Of a stretch of 64,000 nt of DNA, positions 46,669 through 57,650 are shown in pieces. The DNA comes from Coffea arabica (taxonomy: Eukaryota > Streptophyta > Magnoliopsida > Gentianales > Rubiaceae), in contig NC_092312.1 in the NCBI RefSeq assembly GCF_036785885.1, forward strand, positions 20,044,001 to 20,108,000, read 5' to 3'. The translations under genes and the position numbers were made by a program. The notes below the pieces were generated by a model, which was given only the letters and a program-made list of their open reading frames with translations, ran no database searches and was not told where the DNA came from. Position 1 is the stretch's first letter. The number at the start of each line of letters is the position of its first letter.

Positions 46669-47260
46669 AGTCCTTCGATTCAGATCAGTCATAGGACGGT
46701 TTCTTGATCTGGGTCATGCATGTGGACGTGGAAGCCTATGGATCTTAAAGCCGTTTCTTAATGTTGCTGTTTGAGTTTGTGGGCTCTCAATATTTTTTGG
46801 ATTCTTGTTCAGGGTTTTCAGGATTTTGTTAGTTTGGATTGATGTTGGATCTTTCTTGAATGTAGTAATTTCGACGGTTATCGGTATGGTTTGGGATAAA
46901 TATGGGTTCCAAAGGTGTTCAAATAAGCAACGTTGCTGAATCACTAGATACTTTTTTGCGGCTTGGATTTTGAAGTTTCTTTCTTAATAGAAACTTGTTG
47001 TTGCTTTGGGTTGTTTATTTATATACGGGTTTGTTGGTTTAAGAACTTTTGGGTGGAGGATTAATATAGCTAAGGAATTAACTGGGTGGTAAGTTTGGAT
47101 TTTATCTGTTGGCTTCTGGTGTATTGAGAGCTGAATGGGTGTTGTTGCTGATTTGTGAATTTGGGATTCTTTTTGAGCTGGGTGAGCATTGGTGGTTGGT
47201 TGCATTGATTTTTTCACGTAGGAGCTCTCAGATTTTTGAGAATTTTTTGATGGTCTGGAA

Positions 47261-48436
47261 ATGCCATCAGATAAGCAGGTTTCTCCAATGCCTTTTGTGT
47301 CATTCCGTCGCTCAATTTTAACGACGAGAGGTGATAATGCTCATTCAGTAGGATCAAGTCACGATTTTGATTCCCAGGACTCGGAAATGGAATCATTTCA
47401 AAAGCTTGTTTTCAATCGATTTCACGAACTTTCAGTGGCTAATGATGATGAGTTGCTGTCTATTTCATGGATCCAGAGGCTACTGGATGCATTTGCCTGT
47501 TGTCAGGAGGAATTCAGGGTCATCTTGTGCAACAAAAAGGCATTTATCTCAAAGCCACCACTAGATAAGTTCCTTTCTGAGTTCTTTGATAGAAGCATCA
47601 AGGCTCTTGATATTTGCAATGCAACCCGTGATGGGATTGAGAAGATTCGGCAGTGGAAGAATCACTTGGAGATTGTTCTATGTGCATTGGATAGTGATCA
47701 GAAGATGATAAGTGAAGGCCATATCCGTAGAGCAAGAAAAGCTTTGATGGATTTGGCTATTTTCATGTTGGATGATAAAGAAACTGGATCTGTGTTTTCA
47801 CACCGCAACCGGTCTTTTGGGCGCCTTCAGAAGAACAAGGATCATCACAATCGTCGTGGGTCAGGGCATTCAAGGTCTTTGTCCTGGAGTGTACCTAATT
47901 CTTGGTCTGCATCCAAGCAGCTCCAATCAATGGCAAACAACTTAGTTGCTCCTCGTGGGACTGAACTTGCAGCTGCTAATGGTCTTTCTGTTGGTGTCTT
48001 TACAATGAGTTTTATTCTCATGTTTGTTTTCTGGACTCTTGTTGTTGCATTTCCTTGCCAAGACCGAGGCCATCAAGTTCACTTCACCATACCGAGGCAA
48101 TTTCCCTGGAGCACTCCCTTGTTTTTGCTTCATAGTCGAATTATAGATGAGTCCAAGAAGCGGGGACGACGAGATAGTAATGGTTTGTTAAAGGAAATTT
48201 ATCAGATGGAGAAATGTATCAATCGCATTACAGACTTGGTAGATTCTGCTCAGAGCCCATTGACAGAGGAACAGAGGAAAGATGCCAGAGATGGTATGCA
48301 AGAGTTATCATTGTTCTGTGAAGTATGCAAGGCTGAACTTGATCCACTGGAGCGCCATTTGAGGGAAGTCTTCCGCAAGATAATGTCTTGCCGGACAGAG
48401 GGTCTTGATCTCTTGGGGAAGGCTGCTCAAACATAA
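47261..48436 (+). CDS. ROH1/BYPASS1-like protein (DUF793)
   Basis: A single open frame of 391 residues, no coding introns. The N-terminus (MPSDKQVSPMPFVSFRRSIL, then TTRGDNAHSV) matches the start expected for ROH1-like proteins and supports this ATG. Residues about 45-170 are helical (FQKLVFNRFHELS, WIQRLLDAFACCQEEFRVIL, KFLSEFFDRSIKALDICNAT). A basic serine-rich linker follows (RRGSGHSRSLSWSVPNSWS). One hydrophobic segment at about 245-270 (VGVFTMSFILMFVFWTLVVA) is a probable membrane helix. The C-terminal helices end GLDLLGKAAQT. Arabidopsis ROH1 binds EXO70 exocyst subunits in seed-coat mucilage deposition, and BYPASS1 limits a root-derived signal. The function of this copy is inferred only from family membership. 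Confidence 0.88.
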   Translation: MPSDKQVSPMPFVSFRRSILTTRGDNAHSVGSSHDFDSQDSEMESFQKLVFNRFHELSVANDDELLSISWIQRLLDAFACCQEEFRVILCNKKAFISKPPLDKFLSEFFDRSIKALDICNATRDGIEKIRQWKNHLEIVLCALDSDQKMISEGHIRRARKALMDLAIFMLDDKETGSVFSHRNRSFGRLQKNKDHHNRRGSGHSRSLSWSVPNSWSASKQLQSMANNLVAPRGTELAAANGLSVGVFTMSFILMFVFWTLVVAFPCQDRGHQVHFTIPRQFPWSTPLFLLHSRIIDESKKRGRRDSNGLLKEIYQMEKCINRITDLVDSAQSPLTEEQRKDARDGMQELSLFCEVCKAELDPLERHLREVFRKIMSCRTEGLDLLGKAAQT

Positions 48437-51326
48437 TGCTTTGACTTGGTGGGTGAAGAAGAAATTTAAAGAAGTTTGAATGGAGTATACATAATTTAAA
48501 TGTTTTTGTTTTTATTCCTGGTGAATGGAAGGAAGATGTTCGATTGAAGGATGTAAATGAATTCACTAGGTAACCTTTTGTACTTGTTAATATGCTGTTT
48601 GGGAGGAGGACAAGAAAGAACAGAAAAACCACATGTCCATGTTTTGTATGTTGTTTTATAGTTTATCTCCAAAGTTGCTTTGGTTTCTTAACTTTTTTTT
48701 TCGTGATCTGTATTTCCAGTAAAGGACAATTGTCTTCTTTGTCATATTTTATGCCCATGTTTAAAGCCATCAAGCTATTCTGTTATTAATCGTTAGTCAA
48801 ACTTTTATAACAGTGATGGTGGTCAGTTGCTTTCTTGCCGCTTCAGCCTTATGAATACGCATCAACTTGAATTGAAAATAACAAAATCAAAATCGCTGCC
48901 ATGACATCTAAAGAGCAAAAGATGCATTAATTAGTAATTATCTACTGTTGCTGTGTGAAGGTGCTTCTGTTTGATATGACTGATCTGTTGGTGTTTTGGC
49001 ACTAACTTGCATTTTTAATTGTGGCCATATAACAAAGTTGGGTAAATTCACGTTGTTTCAAGTAAGAAGATGCCATTGGTAATCCTTGTTATCCCTGTGT
49101 CTTTTCCTGGTTATAATGTTTGGTCTCCATTGCTGCGGAACTTCTGCTGTCTTCTTCAGCCCTCGATAAATAGATGAATTAACCAGAAAGCAGGAATAGA
49201 GAACCGAGAGACAGGAAGGCAGTAGTATGTTGGTGGCTTTGCTTGGTTCATAAAGGTATTCTTATGTTAAGGCGGGTTGAATGCATTGAAGAGCTTAAGC
49301 CTCATTCCACACAAATTGCTATCTTTCAGAGAGGGTATCTGATAGTATTGTGGCATCCCGTCAATAGATAGAAAGGAGAATGGGATTGTGATTGTTGAAG
49401 ATTGTTTTGATAGTATTGCAGCATCCCGGCAAATTGCTTGCTGAGTTTTAGACATTGTAAAGAATACCCTTAGTCTTGATTGATATTTTCTGGAGTTTTT
49501 GTAAAGAAAAATGTACTATAGCGATTTGATGTAGGTGAGATAAAAAAGTTACTAAAAAGTGTGTTCACGGAAATCGTAAATATTTTTTGGAAGAAAAATG
49601 GCAATCCAAAGTCATCTGTGAACTTTGAGACCGCAGTACTTGCAGCATTTTATCGGTTTGAAGAATGATCCTCTTCTCCCCTCCGCCACCCAACCCCACC
49701 CCACCCCACCACAAAAAAAACACACACACACTTGTTACGTTTTCTTAGTAATCCTTTGGTTCTTATCTCTCTGGCTTTGGTGCCTGCTAAGGTGACCTCG
49801 TCCAATCGATATCCTGATATACAAATCTAGTGTTCAAGGGACTACCTTCCAGGTGGATGGTTTGGGTGCTTGGGGGCTTTTTACCCTACGGTGTGTGCGA
49901 TAGCTGTACCTTGTGATGTTTGAGGTTTTTGCTGCACCACTGAAGGATGATGAATCAGTGCTACTAACTCTACACACTCTCTTTTTGTCTCTCATCTGTA
50001 TTGAGAAACATCGAGGATCCCTGTGTATCCCATGATTCCAGTCAGTGTTTTGTGCGAACAACGGAATATTACTGCCAACAAAAAGTTAATAGAGTTTGTG
50101 GCTGTCGATTTTCACTGCGCCCCTATGTTAAATGAGCTGTGACACAGAGGTTATAGCTTTGATTTTGTTCGTCATCTCAGATACTTGGTACATTCATCGG
50201 GTTGCAGGAGCTAGAGATCACAATGACAATTCTTCTTCTGCCTGGAACTGTTACATTGAAGATACTGAGAGCGTTTTGCTGTGTCTTGGACTGTGCCTTT
50301 GAATGGAGTTTTTGCTTGTCCATTCATGAAGCTTCTGGTGCATAACTCAGAATAAGCTTTGTGGGGCGAAAATGATTGACTTTTGATGTGACATTTCTTG
50401 TTTCAATTATTAGACCAAAACATTTTGTGTGAGCCAAGACCTCCTCCCTCACATGCCTGCCTGAATCCCGCTCCTGACTGTGCCCAATTATAGCGGCTGC
50501 CATTAATTTTGACAGTTCGTTCTCTGGGCCTTTGATGTTTGCCTGATAGGATGCGGGAATGCCACGTGAAAACAGGGTTTGGAGAGAACAGAAAAGAGAA
50601 TGCATGCATGCACTGCATACAAATTTGATTCCTGAAATATGATGCTTCTTGCAATCCCCCCCCCCCCCCTTCTCAAAAAGGCAATAGCACCATATTCCTA
50701 CAAAATTTTAGGAACAGCAAGGCAGTAGAGTGTTATCGAGAAAAATCACGGCAAAATTATTAGTATGTGTTGTCGGTCGGATATTCATCCAAATTCCAAT
50801 GCACATGGTACCTATTATCAGTCATTTCGAAGTTCTTTTTTATGCTGCGTTTGATGCTGATGGGACAAATGTACAGGACAGGACTGGCCCTCAGTAACTG
50901 CTGCTTGGTATTATTGAATATTGATGGCAGTTCAGTTATGTTTGGCGTGGATGAGGCTGTTAGTTAAGAATCAACGCATGCCACATGTATCGTCCATAAT
51001 GTCCGACCCAACCATTAGAGTTTGGGGGTTGGGCTGTCTAATCAACTTTGAGATCAATCCGGAACCAGGTCTTCGCCGGAGCTTGCCCTACAACCCAGAC
51101 TCCCCTCATTATTTTGATTTGTGAGTCTTACCATAATTGCTGTAATGCGGAATTCTGAAATATTAAAAAATTAATCATTATTTGTCACGCGAACACTTAT
51201 ATAATTTGGGAAAAGGGATGGATTTGATAGTATAAGAAAAAAGATTGTAAATGAAAGATAGTATTCGAGATCTCTCACTTGTATATAAAAAAAAAAAACT
51301 TACAATTAAAAAATATCAATACTACC
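48437..51326. other. Intergenic, nothing firmly recognised
   Basis: The start is 3' UTR of the ROH1-like gene. The stretch 49,100-50,650 has a balanced, gene-like base composition, but no long frame or family motif was found. It could be non-coding RNA or decayed gene sequence. A C tract lies at 50657-50669. Confidence 0.4.
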
Positions 51327-51891
51327 GTTATTAATAGGGTTGTAATCGAACCGAACTGCTCGCGAGCAACTCGGTCAAAAGCTTAACTCGAACTCAGTCA
51401 AATCGAGCTCGAATCGAGCTCGAGTAGCTCGATAAGGCTATCGAGTCGAGCTCGAGCATCCAGAAGAGATGCTCGGAGGCTCGACGATCCTTATCGAGCA
51501 TATTAAATTTAATTATTTAATATATTATTATTAAAATTATATATATTATTTAATATATAAAATTACCATTATACCCAAAAAAATTATCAAAATTACAAAA
51601 TGTTTCAAATTATATAAAAATTTTAAAAGGGCAATAATGACTTTTCACTCAAAAATTATGAAGAAAATGAAATTTAATAACTCGAGCTCAATAAGGCTCG
51701 AATGCTCGAATGGACTCGAGCCCATGCGAGTCGAGCTCGAGTACTGAAAGCAAGTTTCGAGCTCGAGCTCGAGCTCCAATAATACTACTCGCTCAAGCTC
51801 GAGCTCGAGCTCCCCTATCTCTATGTCGAGTCGAGCTCGAGTATGGCGATACTCGGGTTCGACTCGACTCGATTACAACCCTAGTTATTAA
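51327..51891. mobile_element. Non-autonomous hAT element, 549 bp
   Basis: Body 51335-51883 begins TAGGGTTGTAATCGA and ends TCGATTACAACCCTA, a perfect 15-bp inverted pair at the tips apart from minor differences further in. The perfect 8-bp target duplication GTTATTAA flanks it (51327-51334 and 51884-51891). The arms are dense in GAGCTCGAG words, and the centre is AT-rich. No coding potential. This is the best-preserved member of the family seen at 25.5, 29.0, 41.9 and 52.6 kb. Confidence 0.85.
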
Positions 51892-52486
51892 GCACTAATT
51901 GATATTATATTTTTATATACTTATTTCTTAGCTTTTGGCACTAGCTAACAACAAATTATTCAGGTAGATATTAAATTTTTTTGAGTCGTGAATTGTGCAG
52001 ATTCTTAGATCTGATAGAGTTAACGGTGAAATCAGATGAAATAACTTAAAAGTTACACTTTTAATAATTTAGTCGATAAAAATATGATATTAATAGTTGA
52101 ATGGCCATATCTTGACTATTGTAAAAATTTAGTGGCTGCCCAAGTAATTTGTTGTACATCACAAGTAACTCGCCCGCGCTTAAAAATTTGCCAGAGCAGT
52201 CATCGAAATTATTAGTTTATTGCGATTTCTGGTCTTCATCGTCCATTCTCTCAGCAGTCTGTCTTGCAACTTAAATTATAGCTACCAGCATTAAGATTTC
52301 AATGAGATTAGTCAGACGTGGAAAAGGTAAAAAATATTTCAGAGTTATGCCCTGCAGTTGCTATAAAAACTCGCACTTGCACCACGTTTTGATGTTATTA
52401 CCGCCTCAAAACAATCCACCAAATTCACATCCATCTCTTTAAGGTCTAATTGAAATTATCAATACTTGGGAGTTTTTCCATAATAG
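51892..52486. other. Intergenic, nothing recognised
   Basis: AT-rich with no convincing frames. Confidence 0.4.
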
Positions 52487-52559
52487 TATACACCAGGCCC
52501 ATCAATACACCCTACCATAATCGGGTAGGTGAGTACGTATTATATGCACCAGGCTAGAG

Positions 52560-52986
52560 GTACTATCGAGCTGAGTCGAGCTCAAGAAGCATCATATTCG
52601 AGCTCGAATTCGATTAGAATCAGTGCTACTTGAGCTCGAACGAGTAAATAAATTTGGACTCGAGCTCGATTCGATAAAATAAAATTAAACTCGACCTCAA
52701 CTCGTTTGAACTCGATTAAACTTGAGTAAATGTCAAACCCGATCCACTCGAGCTTAAAGCTTGAATTTTGAAATAAACCTATAAATTTTTTCTCAAAATA
52801 TATAATATAAATATAATATGAAAACTCGATTAAGCTCGTCAAGCACTCGAATATTTATTTTTGAAACTCGAACTCGACTCATTGAATGTAACGAGTAGCT
52901 CGAGCTCGAGATCAAGCTTCTCGAATTGACCAAGCTCGGGCCAAGCCTTTTACCAAGCCGCTCGCGAGTTGATTTGATTGCACCCT
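52560..52986. mobile_element. hAT-like element with CTCGAG-rich arms
   Basis: The left arm (CTATCGAGCTGAGTCGAGCT) pairs loosely with the right arm (AAGCCGCTCGCGAGTTGATT). CACCAGGCT occurs just outside both ends (about 52544-52552 and 52989-52997), either a target duplication or part of a longer flanking direct repeat. Confidence 0.5.
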
Positions 52987-53603
52987 TACACCAGGCTTAT
53001 CAATAGACCATTCCGCAAGTAGATAGGTGTGAGTACGTGAGCCGATATACTTTCTGGTGGATTGAGTCCATTTATTTTAATTTAAACTGACACGTCATAC
53101 TTATAATGTAAAAGAACAGAGAAGTATTCATTTAGTATTTTAAAAAGCACGCTCCGTACATTTTCATGTTATGCAGAACACGTGGTAATCAAGCCGATCT
53201 AAATCAATAAAATACCTAACAGATTGTAACAAATAAAGCCTTTATTTGAAACTACAAAACAAAAAAATATTTGGTATAAATTAGTCCGAAGATCATGGTC
53301 TTCCCAGCCACCGGCATGACGAAAAAGAGAAGCTACAATTCCTGTATAAGAAAATGTTTCCTTTTCTCTACAACATCTAAACTACGCAGAACTAAGGGAT
53401 AGTTCTCAAGCTTGATCGTTATGGGCCCATGAGAAAATTCTAGATGTCTAATCGCTCTTTTTCTACTTTGTATCTGCAAACGCTCCCATCAAGCAATTTC
53501 CCCCGCACCAGAACGCCTCTTCTTACTAATCCTGTATCCACCTCATTTAACTGGTCATGAAACATTTCTACATTTGTTCTTGACTGAATAATTAAAAGCC
53601 GTC
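52987..53603. other. Intergenic and bZIP 3' UTR region
   Basis: 52,987-53,040 is an imperfect direct repeat of 52,490-52,540. From about 53,220 upward the sequence probably includes the 3' UTR of the minus-strand bZIP gene. No other gene seen. Confidence 0.4.
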
Positions 53604-56600
53604 CTACCAGCTCATTGACTGCACTCTCCGCAAAACTCTTGGTGGTCTTTGCTGCTCCACAACTGGAATCAAGTTTTCCATAAGCTGCATGTAAACAACA
53701 GAGAAGAATTTGTGTTTATTTATATGTGGTAAAGTTCCGCGTGCATAAACCAAAAAACAAGGATATGATCTAAAATGTTACAAGTGCGAGGAAAAACAAA
53801 ATAAAATAAGAAACTAGAGCAGTTGATGGTAACATTCAACCTGCATGCTGAAAATCATGAAAACCAACGCAGATATGCATTTCACCTCCACAAGCAACAA
53901 AGGAGTAAAATACGCCATCTATAACAAATCAAGTCAGATTCTGATTGAGTGTGGATATCAAGGTTTAAAACCTTGAAGCACAGCAAAGCTTACTTATCCT
54001 ATAAGAGAAACTTTGCCTTCCATAAGTATATTCAATAAAAATTTTGGATGTGTTCAAAGGACAAGAAAAAAGGAAGAGGCCTGAGCAACAGCCATATAAG
54101 GACATGATTCCAGTCTTAGTAAGCTTACTATTGCTCATTAAAATCCATCTTGCCTGAATTACAGATAAAGAAAACAGACAACAGTGGATGTAACTGCTGG
54201 AAGGCTACAAAATCAGGTTGCTGATCTTACCACCCTAAGGGCATGAAGGGCAATTGCCAGAGAAATTTGTCTAGTTAACTTGAGATGACTTTGAAGAAAC
54301 AGGGTATTACTAACTCCACCAGCATGTTGAAACCAGTTTACAGCGTATACTATACCTCTTATAAACGGTGCATAGAGTAAACAAGATAATGATGAGATAA
54401 ACACTTCAAATATGTAAAATAGCGGTATGATTGGGATGGCAGCACTAGTATCTAGGCATATACTATAGAATAACAAGGAAAAAGGGAATCACTTGTCCCT
54501 TTACCTCACCACCTCCTCCTGACAACAATTTTTGGAATTTGCAATGAAGATTCATGTCAAGTTGGACAAAAGTTTCAAAAAGATTCTGTTGATTCACATC
54601 AGACATGGTTCATCATAATATACAAATTCGTGCTGCATTTTGAGCTCATGTCAAAAAATGACGGAAGTATGAAGAAGATAGATTTTTACGCAGCTATAGT
54701 GAAGTCATGACTACTGAAGCACAAAGTTCCCGTCTATAGAGAAACTCTGACCTCTTTCAACTAGTTCTTTTGTCGGCTTCATGAAGATGGACAAGACAAG
54801 TGCTACAAAATGTGAATGTTTTCTAGTTCCAGAGGATCAGAAAATTTATACAAAATAAAAGTTCTGGCTGCATTTGTTGTCTTATTGCATGTATGCCACG
54901 CAGACTAGAAATAGTGAAAATACCTGGAATAGAGACAGAAGGGCTGGGGGCAAATGAATTGGCATATCTGTTTTGTGAGTTAGTCATTGACTGAAAAGTA
55001 TAGTTGAATAAAAACTTTACAACCATATGAAGCGCAATTCCATAGCGTTCACAAGCGTGTAATGTCCATTTTGTCTGGTGGCACAGGCAAGAACACGCAG
55101 AAATAATCAATACACAGCATATGCTTCCAAATGCATCTCTCGCCACCAACCAATCACAAATCTTAATAGGCAACTGACTGCTCGAAAGAACAGCAGCAAT
55201 AATTGGTTCAAGAAGAAATCATGTACATTTGAACAAGCATTTAAACCTCTCTAAAGTTTTAATGGGCAAAATTGATCATGTGTCAGTCAAAATGTCGTCG
55301 CATGCAAACAAATGCAGGAATTTGAATAGTACTTTAGCTCTCAAAAGTATAATGGCAAAATTTGTGCCACCTACCTAATACAAATCTCCAAGGCTACTTA
55401 CCACTCAAAAGGGCAGCAGCAACAATTAATTCAATAAGAAACCACATACATTGGAAAAAGCATTTAAACCTCTCTTAAAGTTTAACGGGCAAAATTGATC
55501 ATGTGTCACAACAATATGGTCAACGTCAAAAAGTAGTTACATGCAAACAAACAGAAATTCGAATATCAAAGTATAGTGGCAAAATTGACACAAGAATATA
55601 AGCAGGGGTTAATCTCAAAACTTTAACAGCCAAAATGTGTCATAACCAACAAACACATAGAAGCCTGAAAAGGAAACCAATCTCTAGAACCAGTGGCAAA
55701 ACTAAGTACAAGTATAAAGAAACGAAAATGTTAAATCAGAATATACAGGACATAAAAGGTCAGTTACACAGTTCAAGTTAGAAAATAAACGTCATTGCAT
55801 CAGGCCTAAAGAATGGTATACTTAAAAAGACAAGAGTAAAAGTTGTACCTGCTTAAACCTTTTCTTTTTTTGGTCAGCCTGCATTAAAAGGATATCTTCT
55901 TAGTGAAGTTGCCAATAATTGATCCACTTAAGCAAAGGTAATGAAATTCAAAAGAACATGAAAAACAGGTTGCAAACATTTTGTTCTCATACACCACATG
56001 CCTCAAGTTTCGGTTTAGTTTAATTTCAGCACCAAGTAACAGAGCAATTACAAATGTCAAACTACCAGTTGAGAGGCCGGCTGTTGCGACCACTTGCTCC
56101 CAAAGGCCACAATCCCAACAGTGCATTACATGGAAAGCAATCTAAATTTAGTGCAGTTAAAAATGAGGATACTGAAATTTGATTGATGCTTTTACCTAAT
56201 AAAATTAAAACGTACAATAGCCAACAAAGACCACCTTACAAACATTCAATGAAACAAGTCACAATTTCTTCTAATCATGAAAAGCCACGACTATTTCGAA
56301 GCTTCATCGTTGACAAAGCGGTCATAGACATGTACGGTGTTTGAGTGCAGTACGTGGCTGTGTATATCAATAACTAAGCCCTTCAACCATCATCAACACA
56401 TTCTAAAACTAAGATGGAATGGCCTCTGGATGTTTCACATACTGGAGTCCGAAGGGAAAAAAGACAAGATCAGTACACTCTTAATTAACAACCAACGACC
56501 AAGCTAACTGAGTTAATTCAATATTCCGGTGATGCTCTCAACACAAATATGACCACAAGCGCAAGATAACTTTCACACATTAACAACAAAAAGTTAAAAA

Positions 56601-57650
56601 ATGGCACCTCTTCTTTTAAAAGCCTTGCATTTTCCTCCTCCAATTGCGTCACTAGTGCCTCCAGCTCCACAGTATAAGCCTAAAATTTTCCAAAAAATTC
56701 AGACATGCATTCATATAATCCAACCAATTTCTTTCAAAGGGGAAACAAAATCAAATACTTTACTTAAGGAAAAGTACCTGTTTGCGTTCTCTAGACCTTG
56801 CAGCAGACTCTCTATTCTTGATCATCCTCCTCTGCTTCTGCTGCGTAGCCTTATCAAGCGCCACGTCCTCCACCGGTGGCGCCCTCCTTTTCCCTCTCCC
56901 ACTTCCACTACCACCACCAGTCCCTCCTGCACCTGCTCTTATCTGGCCCGCAGCCCCAGCTGGCACCATCCTATTTCCAAACCCCAGTTGTGACTCCATA
57001 CCAAAACCCCCCGGCGCATTCTGCATGTGCACCACGGGGGGAAATTGAACCCCAGAGGCCGCCGCATTCATGATCGCCTCCATTCCATAACCTCCTCCTC
57101 CACCAACACCAACTGCCGGAGCAGGCACCGGCGGCGGAGCCGGAGAAGAAACCCCGGGGACCCTAACATCCTCCTCGCTCACAGCTCCGGCCTTGGTCAG
57201 AAAATCCTCCAATGTCATCCTCGGCTCATGACTCCCACCTCCTCCTCCTGCTGCTGCTCCTCCGCCGCTGACAATCTCCTTCCAGACCTCGTCCACCGTC
57301 TTACTCCCAACTTCCCCGACATTATTATTTCTCCCAGCTCCGACGGCGGGAAGAGAGCCGTCGCCGTCGACGGCGGAGGCGAGAGTGTCAGGGTCGGAAT
57401 AAATATTTTTGAGAATTTCCTCCATATTCATGGAGCCAAAGGAGTGATCATCAGAGTGATGGAGGAGATGGTGGTGGGCTTGGGGTTGTTGATGAGGAGG
57501 AGGAGGAGGATGGAAAACAGCAGAAGAATGTTGTAAAAGACCAGTAGTACTAGTAGAACAAGTGGAGGAGGTGGTGGCGGTGGAGGTGGAGTGGCGTGGC
57601 AGATCCGGATTGGCCGGTGATGTAGACGACATCACCTTCGACGACGCCAT
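53604..57650 (-). CDS. Group A bZIP transcription factor, GBF4/ABI5-like
   Basis: Four exons on the minus strand, 57650-56778, 56679-56608, 55878-55849 and 53684-53604, all GT-AG and all phase 0, give 351 residues. The start at 57650 (MASSKVMSS) is chosen because it matches the family N-terminus; an upstream in-frame ATG at 57794 would add 48 lysine-rich residues of unlikely quality. Conserved phosphorylation-type blocks: NMEEILKNIYSD (about 75-86), KTVDEVWKEIV (about 117-127) and RMTLEDFLTKAG (about 144-155). The basic region is MIKNRESAARSRERKQ, ending at exon 1. The zipper follows: AYTVELEALVTQLEEENARL, then LKEE, ADQKKKRFKQ. The tail QLMENLIPVVEQQRPPRVLR, then RVQSMSW, is the C4-like end. 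Such factors bind ABRE/G-box DNA in ABA signalling, regulated by SnRK2 phosphorylation. Glycine- and histidine-rich linkers make it longer than Arabidopsis GBF4. Confidence 0.93.
55160..55590. repeat. Tandem duplication inside bZIP intron 3
   Basis: About 55166-55365 and 55400-55590 are imperfect copies (shared GCATTTAAACCTCTCT, GGGCAAAATTGATCATGTGT, CATGCAAACAAA, AGTATA-TGGCAAAATT). Intron 3 is about 2.2 kb, far longer than the others. Confidence 0.65.

Noticed and set aside
49925-50020. C/D-box snoRNA (ATGATGA near 49947)
   Set aside because: No convincing D box (CTGA) at the right distance and no terminal stem.
57027-57536. Plus frame of 169 codons opposite the bZIP gene
   Set aside because: Antisense shadow of the GC-rich first bZIP exon.
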